From NCBI RefSeq assembly GCF_019636075.1, contig NZ_JAHBYG010000005.1, forward strand, positions 62,001 to 126,000: a DNA stretch of 64,000 nt, in the 5' to 3' direction. The DNA comes from Ferrovibrio sp. GTDB lineage: Bacteria > Pseudomonadota > Alphaproteobacteria > Ferrovibrionales > Ferrovibrionaceae. Numbering within the stretch: the stretch's first letter is position 1; every line of letters begins with the position of its first letter. Positions 40,799 through 50,471 of this stretch are shown in pieces. Below the pieces are notes generated by a model. The model searched no databases. It was given only the letters and a program-made list of their open reading frames with translations, and had not been told where the DNA came from. Both the position numbers and the translations under genes were made by a program.

Positions 40799-41491
40799 GT
40801 GAAAACAACCGGCTCACGGAAAAAGACCGTTACTGCCAAACCTGCCACAGGCGGGCTGACGGCAGCACGCGGCGAGTTCGTCTATCAGGAATTGCGGGAG
40901 CGGATTCAAAAGCGCAGCCTGCGCTCCGGCGACCGCCTGCGCGAGGTTGAACTGGCTGAGCAGCTCAATGTCAGCCGCACGCCGATCCGCGAAGCGCTCA
41001 AGCGGCTGGAAGCCGATGGCCTGGTGGCCTTCACCCAACCGCGCGGCTTTGCCGTGGCGCAACTGGACCGCGGCCGCGTGATGGAGCTATACGCGATGCG
41101 CGAAATCCTGGAAGGCGCCGCAGCGCGCTTTGCTGCGCTGCAGGCATCCGATCTCGAAATCCAGTATCTCAACGAACTGATCGCCGAACAGGCCAGCATC
41201 AAAACCCCCGACGAAGCGGCGCGGCATAACATCCAATTGCACAAAGCCATCAGCGCCACGGCCCATAATGTATATCTGCTGAAGGCCCTCAATATCCTGC
41301 AGGATGCGCTGGCGCTGCTGAGCACCACCACCTTCAGCCATCCCGGCCGCATGCCGGTGGCCTGGGATGAGCATGCCGAGATCGTAAAATGGATATCACA
41401 GCGCAAGCCCGAAGAAGCCGAGCGGGCCGCACGAGAGCATATCCGCACCGCCGGCTCCACGCGCATTCGCATGCTATTCACCAAGGACTGA
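40799..41491 (+). CDS. GntR family transcriptional regulator with FCD domain (FadR subfamily)
   Basis: A 230-residue regulator with a GTG start. The winged helix covers EFVYQELRERIQKRSLRSGD, LREVELAEQLNVSRTPIREA and LKRLEADGLVAFTQPRGFAV. The all-helical FCD domain follows, with the metal-binding histidines expected in HNIQLHKAISATA and WDEHAEIVKWIS and AREHIR near the end. It is followed by the deacetylase and CoxG genes after a 212-bp gap. Tandem GTATAC sites just upstream suggest autoregulation, and similar sites precede two distant operons. Confidence 0.9.
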   Translation: MKTTGSRKKTVTAKPATGGLTAARGEFVYQELRERIQKRSLRSGDRLREVELAEQLNVSRTPIREALKRLEADGLVAFTQPRGFAVAQLDRGRVMELYAMREILEGAAARFAALQASDLEIQYLNELIAEQASIKTPDEAARHNIQLHKAISATAHNVYLLKALNILQDALALLSTTTFSHPGRMPVAWDEHAEIVKWISQRKPEEAERAAREHIRTAGSTRIRMLFTKD

Positions 41492-41703
41492 CATCGACCA
41501 CCCTAATGAATTGTGCGGCTCCGCGCCGAAAAGACCAAGGATTGCATGCGGCGTTCGGTGCCGGCAAAAGCAATAAAAGCCGCTGAAATTGTGGCAATGC
41601 GTCATGTCGACGACGTAATATTCAGCCCTCGCCATGCCCCCGCAAGCAGGCCGAAAATCCAGCCGCGGAGCCGAAGATATCTCACGTCAGGAAGCGACCT
41701 ACC

Positions 41704-42621
41704 GTGCAAATAAAAACCCATGGCCGTTATGAATACTCGCCCATCACGCAGCGGCAGAATTACGATTGGCCGGATGGCAAGCGCCTTGCCTTCTATGTGG
41801 CGCTGAATGTGGAGCATTTCTCTTTCGGCGAAGGCCTGGGGCATACGCCTACTTCGCTGGGTCCGCCGCCGGATCCGCGCAATTTCGCCTGGCGCGACTA
41901 TGGTTTGCGCGTGGGCATCTGGCGCATTTTCGATCTGGCTGAAGAATTCAAGTTGCCGCTGTGCCATCTGTTGAATGCATCGGCGGCAGAGCATTGCCCG
42001 CAAATCCCTGAGCGCATCCGGCAACGCGGCGATGAAGTGGTGGGCCATGGCTACACCAATTCGGAACGCCAATCAGACATGGACGTGGCGACCGAAGCCG
42101 CGATGATCCGCGCCGCCACCGAAACCTTGGAACGCACCTGCGGCAAACGACCCTATGGCTGGATGGGCCCCTGGATCGCCGAAACCATGGAGACGCCGGA
42201 TACATTGAAGGAAGCCGGCTATCGCTATTTGATGGATTGGCCGGCCGACGATCAACCCTTCTGGATGCGCACGCGCTCGGGTCCACTGCTTTCAGTGCCC
42301 TATCCGATCGAAATCAACGATAGCCCGATCATGCTGACCCGCGCTCAGCCGGCCACCGATTTCCGCCAGATGATTATCGATCAATTCGATACGATGCTGG
42401 CGCTTTCGGAGCGGCAGCCGCTGGTTTTCGGCATCGCCCTGCACACATTCTGCGTTGGCCAGCCATTCCGCCTGACGCAGTTGCGCCAGGCGCTAAATTA
42501 TATTTTCAACCATCGTGATTTCGCCAGAAAGGTCTGGGTTACCACACCGGGCCAGATCGCCGAGCATGCCGCCAGCCTGCCGAAGGGTATCGTTCCCGGC
42601 AGCGCGCCTCAGGAGGAGTGA
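41704..42621 (+). CDS. Polysaccharide deacetylase family protein (PuuE/allantoinase-like)
   Basis: A 305-residue NodB-fold hydrolase, GTG start. It resembles cytosolic PuuE-type members: the GDEVVGHGYTNSERQSDM segment, YGWMGPWIAETMETPDTLKE and the C-terminal GIALHTFCVGQPFRL that carries a metal-type histidine. Those proteins hydrolyse cyclic amides such as allantoin rather than polysaccharides. No signal peptide is visible, in agreement with a cytoplasmic role. The next gene starts just after its stop with the ribosome site GGAGGAG inside this gene's end. Confidence 0.82.
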   Translation: MQIKTHGRYEYSPITQRQNYDWPDGKRLAFYVALNVEHFSFGEGLGHTPTSLGPPPDPRNFAWRDYGLRVGIWRIFDLAEEFKLPLCHLLNASAAEHCPQIPERIRQRGDEVVGHGYTNSERQSDMDVATEAAMIRAATETLERTCGKRPYGWMGPWIAETMETPDTLKEAGYRYLMDWPADDQPFWMRTRSGPLLSVPYPIEINDSPIMLTRAQPATDFRQMIIDQFDTMLALSERQPLVFGIALHTFCVGQPFRLTQLRQALNYIFNHRDFARKVWVTTPGQIAEHAASLPKGIVPGSAPQEE

Positions 42622-42623
42622 GT

Positions 42624-43250
42624 ATGGAGTTCGAGAATAGCTTTGAAGTGCCGTTGCCGCCGGATCAGGCCTGGAAGGTGCTGCTGGATGTGCCGCGCAT
42701 CGCACCATGCATGCCGGGTGCGGAATTGACCGAAGTGCTGGGCGACAACCGCTACAAAGGCAAGGTTTCGGTGAAGCTGGGGCCGATCACGCTGTCTTTC
42801 AACGGCACGGCGCAATTGCTCGATATCAACGACGCAGCGCATACGGCAAACATCAAGGCCAACGGCAGCGATTCCAAGGGGCGCGGCGGCGCCAATGCCA
42901 ATGTTGCCTTCCGCCTGGAGCCTACTGCGGCCGGATCGAAGGTTTTCGTGCGCACAGACCTCACGCTTTCGGGCATGGTGGCGCAATATGGGCGCAGCAG
43001 CGGTATGATTCAAACCATTGCGGATCAGTTGATCGGCCAGTTCGTGCAATCGCTGCGCAAGGAAATCGAACAGATGCCGGCTGCGGCACCTGCTCAATCG
43101 GCCGGAATGGCTGCTTCAGGCGAAGCCGCAGCACCGAGCGCCACGGTTGTTGCACCGCCGCCGCCACAAGCGAAACCGATTTCCGGTTTCTCCCTGCTTT
43201 GGCTGGCGATCCGCGCCATGTTCGGCCGGCTATTTTCCGGCCGCAGTTAA
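42624..43250 (+). CDS. SRPBCC / CoxG-like (carbon monoxide dehydrogenase subunit G) protein
   Basis: A 208-residue protein. The N-terminal 150 residues are CoxG-like: FEVPLPPDQAWKVLLDVPRI, CMPGAELTEVLGDNRYKGKV, then SGMVAQYGRSSGMIQTIADQ. A Pro/Ala-rich linker (PPPPQAKP) leads to a hydrophobic tail FSLLWLAIRAMFGRLF that could anchor it in the membrane. CoxG homologues recruit molybdenum hydroxylases to the membrane. No Cox maturation genes are near. The ATG at 42624 sits five bases after GGAGGAG; GTG 42618 is less likely. Confidence 0.87.
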   Translation: MEFENSFEVPLPPDQAWKVLLDVPRIAPCMPGAELTEVLGDNRYKGKVSVKLGPITLSFNGTAQLLDINDAAHTANIKANGSDSKGRGGANANVAFRLEPTAAGSKVFVRTDLTLSGMVAQYGRSSGMIQTIADQLIGQFVQSLRKEIEQMPAAAPAQSAGMAASGEAAAPSATVVAPPPPQAKPISGFSLLWLAIRAMFGRLFSGRS

Positions 43251-43266
43251 GCCCATGACCCGCCGC

Positions 43267-44184
43267 TTAGCGCCCCTCGGCGCGAATGCGGCGGCAATGC
43301 TCCAGGGCAGCGTTGATCAGATTGTCGCTGGCTTCCGGCGTGCGGAAGGCGGAATGCGCTGAAAGCGTAACGTTAGGCAGCCGGCTGAAAGCATGGTCAG
43401 CAGGCAGCGGTTCGGTGATAAAGACATCCAGCCCGGCATGGGCGATATGGCCCGATTGCAAGGCGGCCACCATGGCAGCTTCATCCACCAGCGCACCGCG
43501 CGCGGTGTTGATCAGGATGGCGCCAGGCCGCATCTGCGCGATACGCGCCGCCGAAAGGAAATTGCGGGTATCGTCGTTCAGCAGCAGATGCAGCGACACG
43601 ACATGGCTTTGCGCCAATAATTCGTCCAGCCCCACAAAGTTTGCATTCGGATCGTTTTTCGGGCTGCGGTTCCATGCCAACACGCGCATGCCGCTGCCGG
43701 TAGCGATGCGCGCCACTTCGGCAGCAATGCCGCCATAGCCGATCAGGCCGATGGTTTTTCCGGTGAGTTGCAAACCATCGCGGCGCAGCCATTTGCCGTC
43801 GCGCATACCACGATCCATATAGGCGATATCCTTGGCAGCCGCCCACATGAGGGCAATGGCGCATTCCGCCACGGCAGTATCACCATAGCCCTTGATGATA
43901 TGCACTGCGATGCCAAGCGCGGCCAATTCCTCGGGATTCATGTAGCTGCGCGCACCGGTGCCTAGAAACACCACATGCTTGAGCCCCTTGCATTGCCGCG
44001 CGATATCGGTTGGCAACGCCGTATGGTCGATGATGGCGATCTCGGCATCACCCAGCAAGGCAGGCAATTCCGGCGGCGTGACATCGGGTTGGCGGTTCAC
44101 AGCCACATAAGGCGCATCGGCGCCACGCAGCCGCTCCATCACCAGGGCCAGGGTTTCGTTGGCATCCACAAATATCGCGCGCAT
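43267..44184 (-). CDS. NAD-binding D-2-hydroxyacid dehydrogenase
   Basis: A 305-residue dehydrogenase. The dinucleotide motif is [20 protein letters not shown] near residue 145. Catalytic residues follow the family pattern: Arg in [15 protein letters not shown], Glu in [10 protein letters not shown] and His in [17 protein letters not shown]. It reduces a 2-oxo acid or oxidises a D-2-hydroxy acid. ATG 44184 is selected with AAGGA six bases upstream; the frame to 44274 is not coding-like. It is divergent from the PLP enzyme at 44344 and convergent with coxG. Confidence 0.9.
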   Translation of the reverse strand: MRAIFVDANETLALVMERLRGADAPYVAVNRQPDVTPPELPALLGDAEIAIIDHTALPTDIARQCKGLKHVVFLGTGARSYMNPEELAALGIAVHIIKGYGDTAVAECAIALMWAAAKDIAYMDRGMRDGKWLRRDGLQLTGKTIGLIGYGGIAAEVARIATGSGMRVLAWNRSPKNDPNANFVGLDELLAQSHVVSLHLLLNDDTRNFLSAARIAQMRPGAILINTARGALVDEAAMVAALQSGHIAHAGLDVFITEPLPADHAFSRLPNVTLSAHSAFRTPEASDNLINAALEHCRRIRAEGR

Positions 44185-44343
44185 GCTGCTTCCTTCGGCA
44201 TGAAACATGGCGCATCCTCTCCGGCCAGGCGGCGGCAAGCAAGGGCCGGCGCGGAAATTCGCTCGCCCCGCCATGGAATGCGTTTACAGCACCGCCGAAT
44301 TTGTTCCAACATTCCGCCGATAAAACCTTTGAGGAAACCCCTG

Positions 44344-45363
44344 ATGCATCTGGCCCGCTTTCCCCGGATTCACCTCGCCCATCTGCCCACCCCTCTAGAG
44401 CCGCTGAAAAGACTGTCGGAGGCCCTCGGCGGACCGGAAATCTGGATCAAACGGGATGATTGCACCGGGCTTTCCACCGGCGGCAACAAAACCCGCAAGC
44501 TGGAATTCCTGATGGCCGAGGCACAGCAGCAAGGCGCCGATCTGGTGATGACCCAGGGCGCCACGCAATCCAACCATGCGCGCCAGACCAGCGCCTTTGC
44601 CGCCAAGCTTGGCATGCGCTGCCACATCCTGCTGGAAGACCGCACCGGCTCCAACGACGAGAATTATAATTTCAACGGCAATGTGCTGCTGGACTTCATG
44701 CATGGCGCCAGCGCCGAAAAACGCGGCCCGGGGCTGGACATGAATGCCGAGATGGAAGCCGTGGCCGAGCGCGAACGCGCCAAGGGCTTGAAGGTCTACA
44801 CCATTCCGGGCGGTGGCTCGAATCCCACCGGCGCTTTGGGCTATGCCAACTGCGCCTTGGAATTGCTGCATCAGGCCAATGAACGCAGCTTGAAGATCGA
44901 TCATATCGTGCATGCCACCGGCAGCGCCGGCACCCAGGCCGGCCTGGTGGTGGGTTTGAAAGCCTTGAATGCCCAGATTCCGCTGCTGGGCATCGGCGTG
45001 CGCGCACCGAAGGAAAAGCAGGAAGAGACTGTGTTCAAACTGGCGCAGGCCGCGGCACAGAAGCTGGGCATTCCCGATGCGGTGCAGCGCACCGATGTGG
45101 TGGCCAATAGCGACTATGTAGGCAAGGGTTATGGCATTCCCGGGCCGGATACCATCGAAGCCATCGAGATGTTTGCCCGGCTGGAAGCCATTCTGCTCGA
45201 TCCGGTTTATACCGGCAAAGGTGCTGCCGGACTGATCGATCTGATCCGCAAAGGGCATTTCCGCAAGGGCGAACGCGTGGTGTTCATTCACACCGGCGGC
45301 GCCGCCGGCCTGTTCGGCTATCTCAACGCTTTCGATTATGATCGTTCATGGAAACTGGGCTGA
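44344..45363 (+). CDS. PLP-dependent D-cysteine desulfhydrase / L-cysteate sulfo-lyase-like enzyme
   Basis: A 339-residue fold-type II PLP enzyme of the ACC deaminase/D-cysteine desulfhydrase family. The N-terminus [20 protein letters not shown], the PLP lysine in [32 protein letters not shown] and the glycine loop [18 protein letters not shown] are clear. Members release ammonia and sulfide or sulfite from D-cysteine or L-cysteate; CuyA is a close relative in alphaproteobacteria. The ATG at 44344 follows GAGGA; the upstream open frame is antisense to the dehydrogenase gene. Four bases separate it from the racemase gene. Confidence 0.88.
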   Translation: MHLARFPRIHLAHLPTPLEPLKRLSEALGGPEIWIKRDDCTGLSTGGNKTRKLEFLMAEAQQQGADLVMTQGATQSNHARQTSAFAAKLGMRCHILLEDRTGSNDENYNFNGNVLLDFMHGASAEKRGPGLDMNAEMEAVAERERAKGLKVYTIPGGGSNPTGALGYANCALELLHQANERSLKIDHIVHATGSAGTQAGLVVGLKALNAQIPLLGIGVRAPKEKQEETVFKLAQAAAQKLGIPDAVQRTDVVANSDYVGKGYGIPGPDTIEAIEMFARLEAILLDPVYTGKGAAGLIDLIRKGHFRKGERVVFIHTGGAAGLFGYLNAFDYDRSWKLG

Positions 45364-45367
45364 AACA

Positions 45368-46063
45368 ATGACCGCGCCACGCAAGATCGGCGTGCTGGGC
45401 GGCATGGGCCCGGAAGCCACGGTGATGTTCATGGCCCGTGTGATTCAGCACACCAAGGCGCGGGATGATGCCGACCATATCCCGATGATCGTGGACAACA
45501 ACACGCAGATACCATCGCGCATCAAAAGGCTGATCGAAGGCCAGGGGGAAGACCCCGTACCAACCCTGGCCGCCATGGCGCGCGGACTGGAAGCCCAGGG
45601 CGCACAGGCCTTGGCCATGCCCTGCAATACGGCGCATAATTATGCTGCTGAGATTCAGGCCGCCGTGCGGATCCCACTGCTGAACATGGTGGAACTCACC
45701 GCCCGGCAAATCCTCAACACAGCCGGCGCCGGCAAACCGGTTGGCATCCTGGCCTCGCCGGCGATCAAGATCACCGGCATATACGACAAGGCCTTTGCCG
45801 CACTTGGGCTGCGCAGCCTGTATCCTGAGGATCAGGACCGGATCCTTGCCGCTATCCGTGCCATCAAGGCCTCCAGCACAGATGCCGGAGCGCGCGAGAT
45901 ATTCGCCGATGCCTGCCGTGAATTGCACCGGCGCGGCGCCGGCACCATGCTGGTCGGATGCAGCGAATTCTCCATCATCGCCGATGCCGTGCCCGATGGC
46001 CTGCCGGCCGTGGACAGCGTGGACGTGCTGGTGAATGCAACGATCGGCTTTGCGCTAGCGTGA
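45368..46063 (+). CDS. Aspartate/glutamate racemase family protein
   Basis: A 231-residue cofactor-independent racemase. The N-terminal KIGVLGGMGPEATVMFMARV, the first catalytic cysteine in AMPCNTAHNYA and the second in MLVGCSEFSII are present. It is co-transcribed with the PLP enzyme, so a supply of the D- or L-isomer of its substrate is likely. The pattern is that of YgeA/RacX-like racemases and not of maleate isomerase. The stop overlaps the convergent flavoprotein gene by 9 bp. Confidence 0.9.
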   Translation: MTAPRKIGVLGGMGPEATVMFMARVIQHTKARDDADHIPMIVDNNTQIPSRIKRLIEGQGEDPVPTLAAMARGLEAQGAQALAMPCNTAHNYAAEIQAAVRIPLLNMVELTARQILNTAGAGKPVGILASPAIKITGIYDKAFAALGLRSLYPEDQDRILAAIRAIKASSTDAGAREIFADACRELHRRGAGTMLVGCSEFSIIADAVPDGLPAVDSVDVLVNATIGFALA

Positions 46064-47749
46064 TGCGCTGGCAACGATAGCCTTGCCTGCGCAATACCCG
46101 AAGGTAAGCGCCGGCCCGAGCGTGATACCCGCGCCGGGATAATGCCCACCCATCACCGAGGCCATGTCGTTGCCGCAGGCATAAAGCCCTGCAATCGGCT
46201 GTCCGCCAGCATCCAATACGCGGGCATCCGCATCCGTGCGCAATCCCGAGGCCGTGCCGATATCGCCGGGATAAACCCGTACGGCATAGAATGGCGCCGC
46301 ATTGATGGGGCCGAGGTTTGGATGCCCTTCGGTTTTCTCAGGATCGCCGTAATAGCGATTGTATTCCGAACTACCCTTGCCGAACTCGGCATCCTCACCG
46401 ACTTCAGCAGACTTGTTGAATCGCGCCACGCTTTCAGCAAGCGTTGCCGGATCGATCTGCAGCTTGGCCGCCAACTCTGGGATACTCTGCGCCTCCACTA
46501 GGTAGCCATCGCGGATCAAATGTCCGCGCGGTCGCTTGCCCGGCAAGACCAGTCCGAGGCCCCATACATCTATAAAGGCGCGGTCGCAGATCAGATAGGA
46601 CGGAATGCTGGGTACGCTTTCATGCGACCGATACATGGCACGCACGAATTCATGATAGCTGGTGCCTTCATTCACGAAACGCCGACCGGCGGAATTCACC
46701 GCCATAAGCCCAGGCTTGGCGCGATCCCAGATCAGATGCGGGAAGCGCACTTCGCTGCCATCGGGCTTTTTCCATAGCGAAACCGGCGCCCAAAGGCCGG
46801 CATCCGCAGGTGCATCCATGAAATCCGCGCCGATCTGGCGGGCCATGCGAATACCATCGCCGGTATTGTCGCGCGGCGCCATCGACCACAAGCCGCTGCC
46901 CTTTGGGAAACGCTCGGCGCGCAACGTGGCATCCCAGGGAAAACCGCCGGTGGCAAGCACCACGCCATGGCGGGCTTTCAAATCCGTTTGCTTGCCATTG
47001 ATCCTGGCCTGCACGCCCACAACACGGCCGCCATCACGCAGCAGGCCCACAACTTCCGCCTGGGTGCGGATATCGACGCCCCTATCGCGCGCACTTTTCA
47101 GCAATCTGGCTGCAAGCGCATTGCCCATCAACAAACGCGTGCCTCTGGCATGACCGCTGGCGCGGTCCCTAAAATAAGCCAGCACCAGCTTCATGCCGTG
47201 CTTCCAGGATGCGAATGACTTGGTGACCTTGAGCAGATGTTTCACATCCACCACATTCACCATCATGCCGCCCAGCACGGTGAATTCTTTCAATGGATCG
47301 CGCAGGCGCTTGAAATCCTCACCCAGTAAACGGCCATCATAAGGCTCGGGATCCATCGGTCGACCGGCCTTGCCCGCCCCTTCCAGCTCCGGATAATAAT
47401 CCGGCGAATAGGCACGCGCCGCCAGCTTCACTTCGCTGTTGCGGTCGAAAAATTCGATCGCCTCCGGGCCCCGGCGCAAATAGGCGCGCATCATATCGGG
47501 CCGCAGAGCATTACCCAACACCGCGGACAGGTAGGCCATCACGGCCTCTTCGCTATCCTGGATGCCCATCGCCTTGGCATAATGGGTGTTGGGCACCCAA
47601 ACCGCGCCGCCGGAGACAGCTGTCGAACCGCCGATAACAGCGGCCTTTTCCAACACGACAACTTTCAAGCCTTCAGCCGCACTGGTGATAGCAGCGGCCA
47701 TGCCGCCGGCACCGGAGCCAACGACAACAACATCATATTCGTCTGACAT
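46055..47749 (-). CDS. FAD-dependent oxidoreductase, 3-ketosteroid-delta1-dehydrogenase (KstD)-like
   Basis: A 564-residue flavoprotein with N-terminal YDVVVVGSGAGGMAAAITSA and the VIGGSTAVSGGAVWVPNTHY block typical of KstD and fumarate-reductase-like enzymes. The C-terminal FAD segment GLYACGNDMASVMGGHYPGA matches the same group. It would introduce or reduce a C=C bond next to a carbonyl. Steroid specificity cannot be claimed. It overlaps the SDR gene upstream by one base; two SDRs and a TRAP transporter follow in the same direction. Confidence 0.9.
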   Translation of the reverse strand: MSDEYDVVVVGSGAGGMAAAITSAAEGLKVVVLEKAAVIGGSTAVSGGAVWVPNTHYAKAMGIQDSEEAVMAYLSAVLGNALRPDMMRAYLRRGPEAIEFFDRNSEVKLAARAYSPDYYPELEGAGKAGRPMDPEPYDGRLLGEDFKRLRDPLKEFTVLGGMMVNVVDVKHLLKVTKSFASWKHGMKLVLAYFRDRASGHARGTRLLMGNALAARLLKSARDRGVDIRTQAEVVGLLRDGGRVVGVQARINGKQTDLKARHGVVLATGGFPWDATLRAERFPKGSGLWSMAPRDNTGDGIRMARQIGADFMDAPADAGLWAPVSLWKKPDGSEVRFPHLIWDRAKPGLMAVNSAGRRFVNEGTSYHEFVRAMYRSHESVPSIPSYLICDRAFIDVWGLGLVLPGKRPRGHLIRDGYLVEAQSIPELAAKLQIDPATLAESVARFNKSAEVGEDAEFGKGSSEYNRYYGDPEKTEGHPNLGPINAAPFYAVRVYPGDIGTASGLRTDADARVLDAGGQPIAGLYACGNDMASVMGGHYPGAGITLGPALTFGYCAGKAIVASASR

Positions 47750-48510
47750 CAGATCGTCTCGCGCGGATAACGCCCCATAGCCCAGCCGCCATCCACCCGC
47801 AGCAATTCGCCTGTGATGAAAGCCGAGCGATCACTGGCCAGAAACAGCGCTGCATTGGCCACATCCTCGGGTTGGCCAACACGACGCAGCGGCGCCTGAT
47901 CGATGAAAATGGTGCGGCGCCAGGCCTGATCGCGAATACGATCTCGGGTGAGCGGTGTTTCGATCAGGCCCGGCCCCAAAGAATTCACGCGAATGCCAAT
48001 CGGGCCGTAATCGGTGGCCATCTGACGTGTGAGCGAGGCCACCGCACCCTTGGATGCGCTGTAAGCCGCCGACGATGTAGCACCGATCTCGGCAAAGATC
48101 GAGGCGAGATTAACGATGCTGCCGCCACGCTTTTTCATTAGTTCCACGCCCATACGCGCGAGACGGAACAAGCCGACCACATTGATCTCGAAAAACCGGC
48201 GAAGATCATCGTCGCTGGTCGCTTCGATCATGCCGCCCGCACCCACGCCGGCATTATTGATCAGGATATCCAACGGACCGGGCAAAGCCTTACGGATTGC
48301 ATCGGGCAAAGCTGCGTCGGTTACATCGCCAACCAATTCGCTAAATTGTCCGGGCGGGCATTGCCCCAGGGTTTCTGCCAGTCCTTTGGCATCGCGGTCT
48401 ACCGCCAACACCCAGGCGCCTTCGGCACAGAATAGGCGCGTGATCGCCTGGCCAATACCAGAGCCAGCACCGGTAACAATCGCAATCTTGCCATTCAGTT
48501 CTGCAGCCAT
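47749..48510 (-). CDS. Short-chain dehydrogenase/reductase (SDR), classical
   Basis: A 253-residue classical SDR: cofactor motif IAIVTGAGSGIGQAITRLF, ILINNAGVGAGG, catalytic Ser/Tyr/Lys in NLASIFAEIGATSSAAYSAS followed by K, and a C-terminal FITGELLRVDGGWAMG. The ATG at 48510 is preferred to the GTG one codon upstream. It lies between another SDR and the KstD-like flavoprotein in a continuous operon, so it may act on the same hydroxy or keto intermediate. Confidence 0.92.
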   Translation of the reverse strand: MAAELNGKIAIVTGAGSGIGQAITRLFCAEGAWVLAVDRDAKGLAETLGQCPPGQFSELVGDVTDAALPDAIRKALPGPLDILINNAGVGAGGMIEATSDDDLRRFFEINVVGLFRLARMGVELMKKRGGSIVNLASIFAEIGATSSAAYSASKGAVASLTRQMATDYGPIGIRVNSLGPGLIETPLTRDRIRDQAWRRTIFIDQAPLRRVGQPEDVANAALFLASDRSAFITGELLRVDGGWAMGRYPRETI

Positions 48511-48513
48511 CAC

Positions 48514-49245
48514 CTAAATCCCCGTTGCGCCGCCCAACGAACGGCCGCCATCCACAAGCAAAATTTGTCCGGTAATGAAATCGGCTTCCGGTGCGGCAAG
48601 GAATGCCACGGTCCGGGCGATATCTTCAGGCACACCCAAGCGACCCAACGGCTGCAAGGCACGCAGGCCATCCAGATTGGTATCGGAGCGCGCTTTCAGC
48701 ATCTGGGTTTCGATCACACCCGGCGCAACGGCATTCACCGAGATGCCGCGCGGCGCCAATTCCAGGGCCATGGCGCGGGTAAGCCCCACTACAGCCGCCT
48801 TGGATGACACATAATGGGCATAATGCCGCGCCCCAAGCATGGCGCGTGAAGCGATATTCACGATGCGCGCACCCTTGGCCATACGCGTGGCAGCATTGCG
48901 GCTGAGGGTGAACATCGCCACCGTGTTGATCTCGTACATCCGGCGGAAATCATCCGCCGTCAGCTCGAAAAAATCCTTCACATCGAAAATACCGGCGTTA
49001 TTTACCAGCACATCCAATTCACCGAGACGCTGCAACAGAGCGGCCTGCGCGATCTCATCGGTGATATCCAACGCTTCGGCGAAAGCGTCTCCGCCCGCCT
49101 TGCGAATTGCGTCCGCCGTAGCTTCTGCTGGGCCCGCCGCACGATCAGCAATACATACCCGGTAGCCATCGGCAGCCAGCCTTTCGGCTATCGCCGCGCC
49201 AATCCCAGCGGCAGCACCCGTCACCAATGCAATCGGTTTAGCCAT
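48514..49245 (-). CDS. Short-chain dehydrogenase/reductase (SDR), classical
   Basis: A 243-residue SDR with IALVTGAAAGIGAAIAERLA, VLVNNAGIFDVKDF, IVNIASRAMLGARHYAHYVS then SK, and FITGQILLVDGGRSLGGA. The ATG at 49245 has AAGGGTGAG upstream; the frame to 49392 crosses the terminator of the TRAP gene and is not real. It starts about 15 bp downstream of that terminator, so it may have its own promoter or be reached by read-through. Confidence 0.92.
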   Translation of the reverse strand: MAKPIALVTGAAAGIGAAIAERLAADGYRVCIADRAAGPAEATADAIRKAGGDAFAEALDITDEIAQAALLQRLGELDVLVNNAGIFDVKDFFELTADDFRRMYEINTVAMFTLSRNAATRMAKGARIVNIASRAMLGARHYAHYVSSKAAVVGLTRAMALELAPRGISVNAVAPGVIETQMLKARSDTNLDGLRALQPLGRLGVPEDIARTVAFLAAPEADFITGQILLVDGGRSLGGATGI

Positions 49246-49260
49246 CTGGCTCACCCTTGG

Positions 49261-49297
49261 AAAAAAAGAAAAGGGGCCGAGGGTTTTCCCTCGGCCC
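49261..49297 (-). terminator. Rho-independent terminator after the TRAP binding-protein gene
   Basis: Minus strand: a perfect 10-bp stem (GGGCCGAGGG / CCCTCGGCCC at 49288-49297 and 49274-49283) with a four-base AAAA loop, then a CCTTTTCTTTTTTT tract. It lies just after the dctP-like stop and ends the TRAP operon. Confidence 0.9.
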
Positions 49298-49303
49298 GGC
49301 AGA

Positions 49304-50428
49304 TCACAGACCGAACTTCTTTTCGTCGATCTTGCTGTAGAGATTGTCGTGCAACACCTTGTACACCGCAGCCTCGTTGGTGCGATCCACACCCTTGAGC
49401 AGGCCCTTCCACTTGTCCTGCACCTTCAGGAATTCCTGAACCAGGTCAGACGGATCGGCGACCTTGCGGCTCTCGACGGAATTCTTCGCCAGGCCACTCA
49501 CGAAATCCTTGTTGAACTCCGTCAGCTTGGTCGAAAGATCGGCCGCCGGGGTGATGATTTCCAGGCCACGCTGCTTGGAACCATCCAGCGCCGCCTTCAC
49601 GCCAACATGATAGGCGATCTGCGCACGCACATTGCCCATAGCCATGGCATCGAGAAGAACGCGCCGCTGCTCGTTCTTCAAACCCTTCCAGAAATCAGGG
49701 TTGTAGACATAGTTGGCGCCAACCACCACGCCCATGGGCAGCAGAGTGACCGACTTGGCCACTTCCCAGAACTTGTTGCCCTTATCCAGGTTGGTGGGAT
49801 CGGTCATGGTGCAATCGAGCGAGCCGCGCTCCAGACCGGTATAAACGTCGCCGATCGGCACCGAAACCGGCACGCCACCCAGCAGCTTCACCCAATCGGT
49901 CTGCGCGCCGCCAGCCGTACGAATCTTCAAACCCTTGGCGTCATTGAGGCCACGGATGGGCTTCATGCAGACGAAGTTATAGACAGGCGTGGCGTAACCA
50001 CCGGCAAAAAGACCGCCATTCTTCTTCCACTCGCCCTGCAGCTTGGCATTCAGCATGCCCACTTCGGAATAAGCGAAAGCAGCAGCGAAATCATCGTCGG
50101 TCACGAAAACCAGATCGTTGATCACGTTGTTGAGCGGCAATTCCGAAGGCGTATAGCCCGGATAGACGATGCCCACAGCAGCCACGCGATCACGGATGCC
50201 CTGCATGGTGGAGCGCGCCGGCACCAGCGAACCCGAAGAATGGATTTCGAATTTCAGGCTGCCATTGCTGGCTTTGGCCACATCTTCCGCCCATTTCTGA
50301 TACGTGAACTCGTTCAGAATATGAGCCGGCGCCAGCCAGTTGGTGGCAATCTGCGTCTGCGCTTCGGCAACGCCCGCAAAAAGCGCCAGGCCGAGACCCG
50401 CCGCAACAGCACCCTTAATCATCTTCAT
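49304..50428 (-). CDS. TRAP transporter substrate-binding protein (DctP family)
   Basis: A 374-residue periplasmic protein. The signal peptide is MKMIKGAVAAGLGLALFAGV with cleavage near AEAQ. DctP features include GSLKFEIHSSGSLVPARSTM, the arginine strand GLKIRTAGGAQTDWVKLLGG that binds the ligand carboxylate, and GDVYTGLERGSLDCTM. It delivers an organic acid to the DctQM membrane complex encoded upstream. The ligand is unknown. A strong terminator follows its stop. Confidence 0.92.
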   Translation of the reverse strand: MKMIKGAVAAGLGLALFAGVAEAQTQIATNWLAPAHILNEFTYQKWAEDVAKASNGSLKFEIHSSGSLVPARSTMQGIRDRVAAVGIVYPGYTPSELPLNNVINDLVFVTDDDFAAAFAYSEVGMLNAKLQGEWKKNGGLFAGGYATPVYNFVCMKPIRGLNDAKGLKIRTAGGAQTDWVKLLGGVPVSVPIGDVYTGLERGSLDCTMTDPTNLDKGNKFWEVAKSVTLLPMGVVVGANYVYNPDFWKGLKNEQRRVLLDAMAMGNVRAQIAYHVGVKAALDGSKQRGLEIITPAADLSTKLTEFNKDFVSGLAKNSVESRKVADPSDLVQEFLKVQDKWKGLLKGVDRTNEAAVYKVLHDNLYSKIDEKKFGL

Positions 50429-50471
50429 CGTCGTCCCTCCGTTTTTAATCCTTGTAGGTTGCAGTGATATT

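Noticed and set aside
45368..46063. Maleate isomerase for the last step of a NicX-type pathway
   Set aside because: The GGMGPEAT start and the two cysteine motifs fit YgeA-like Asp/Glu racemases, and the gene is paired with a PLP cysteine/cysteate enzyme rather than the NicX-like operon.
46055..47749. Firm naming of the flavoprotein as a steroid dehydrogenase
   Set aside because: Only the general KstD/fumarate reductase pattern is seen and no other steroid-degradation gene is in the window.
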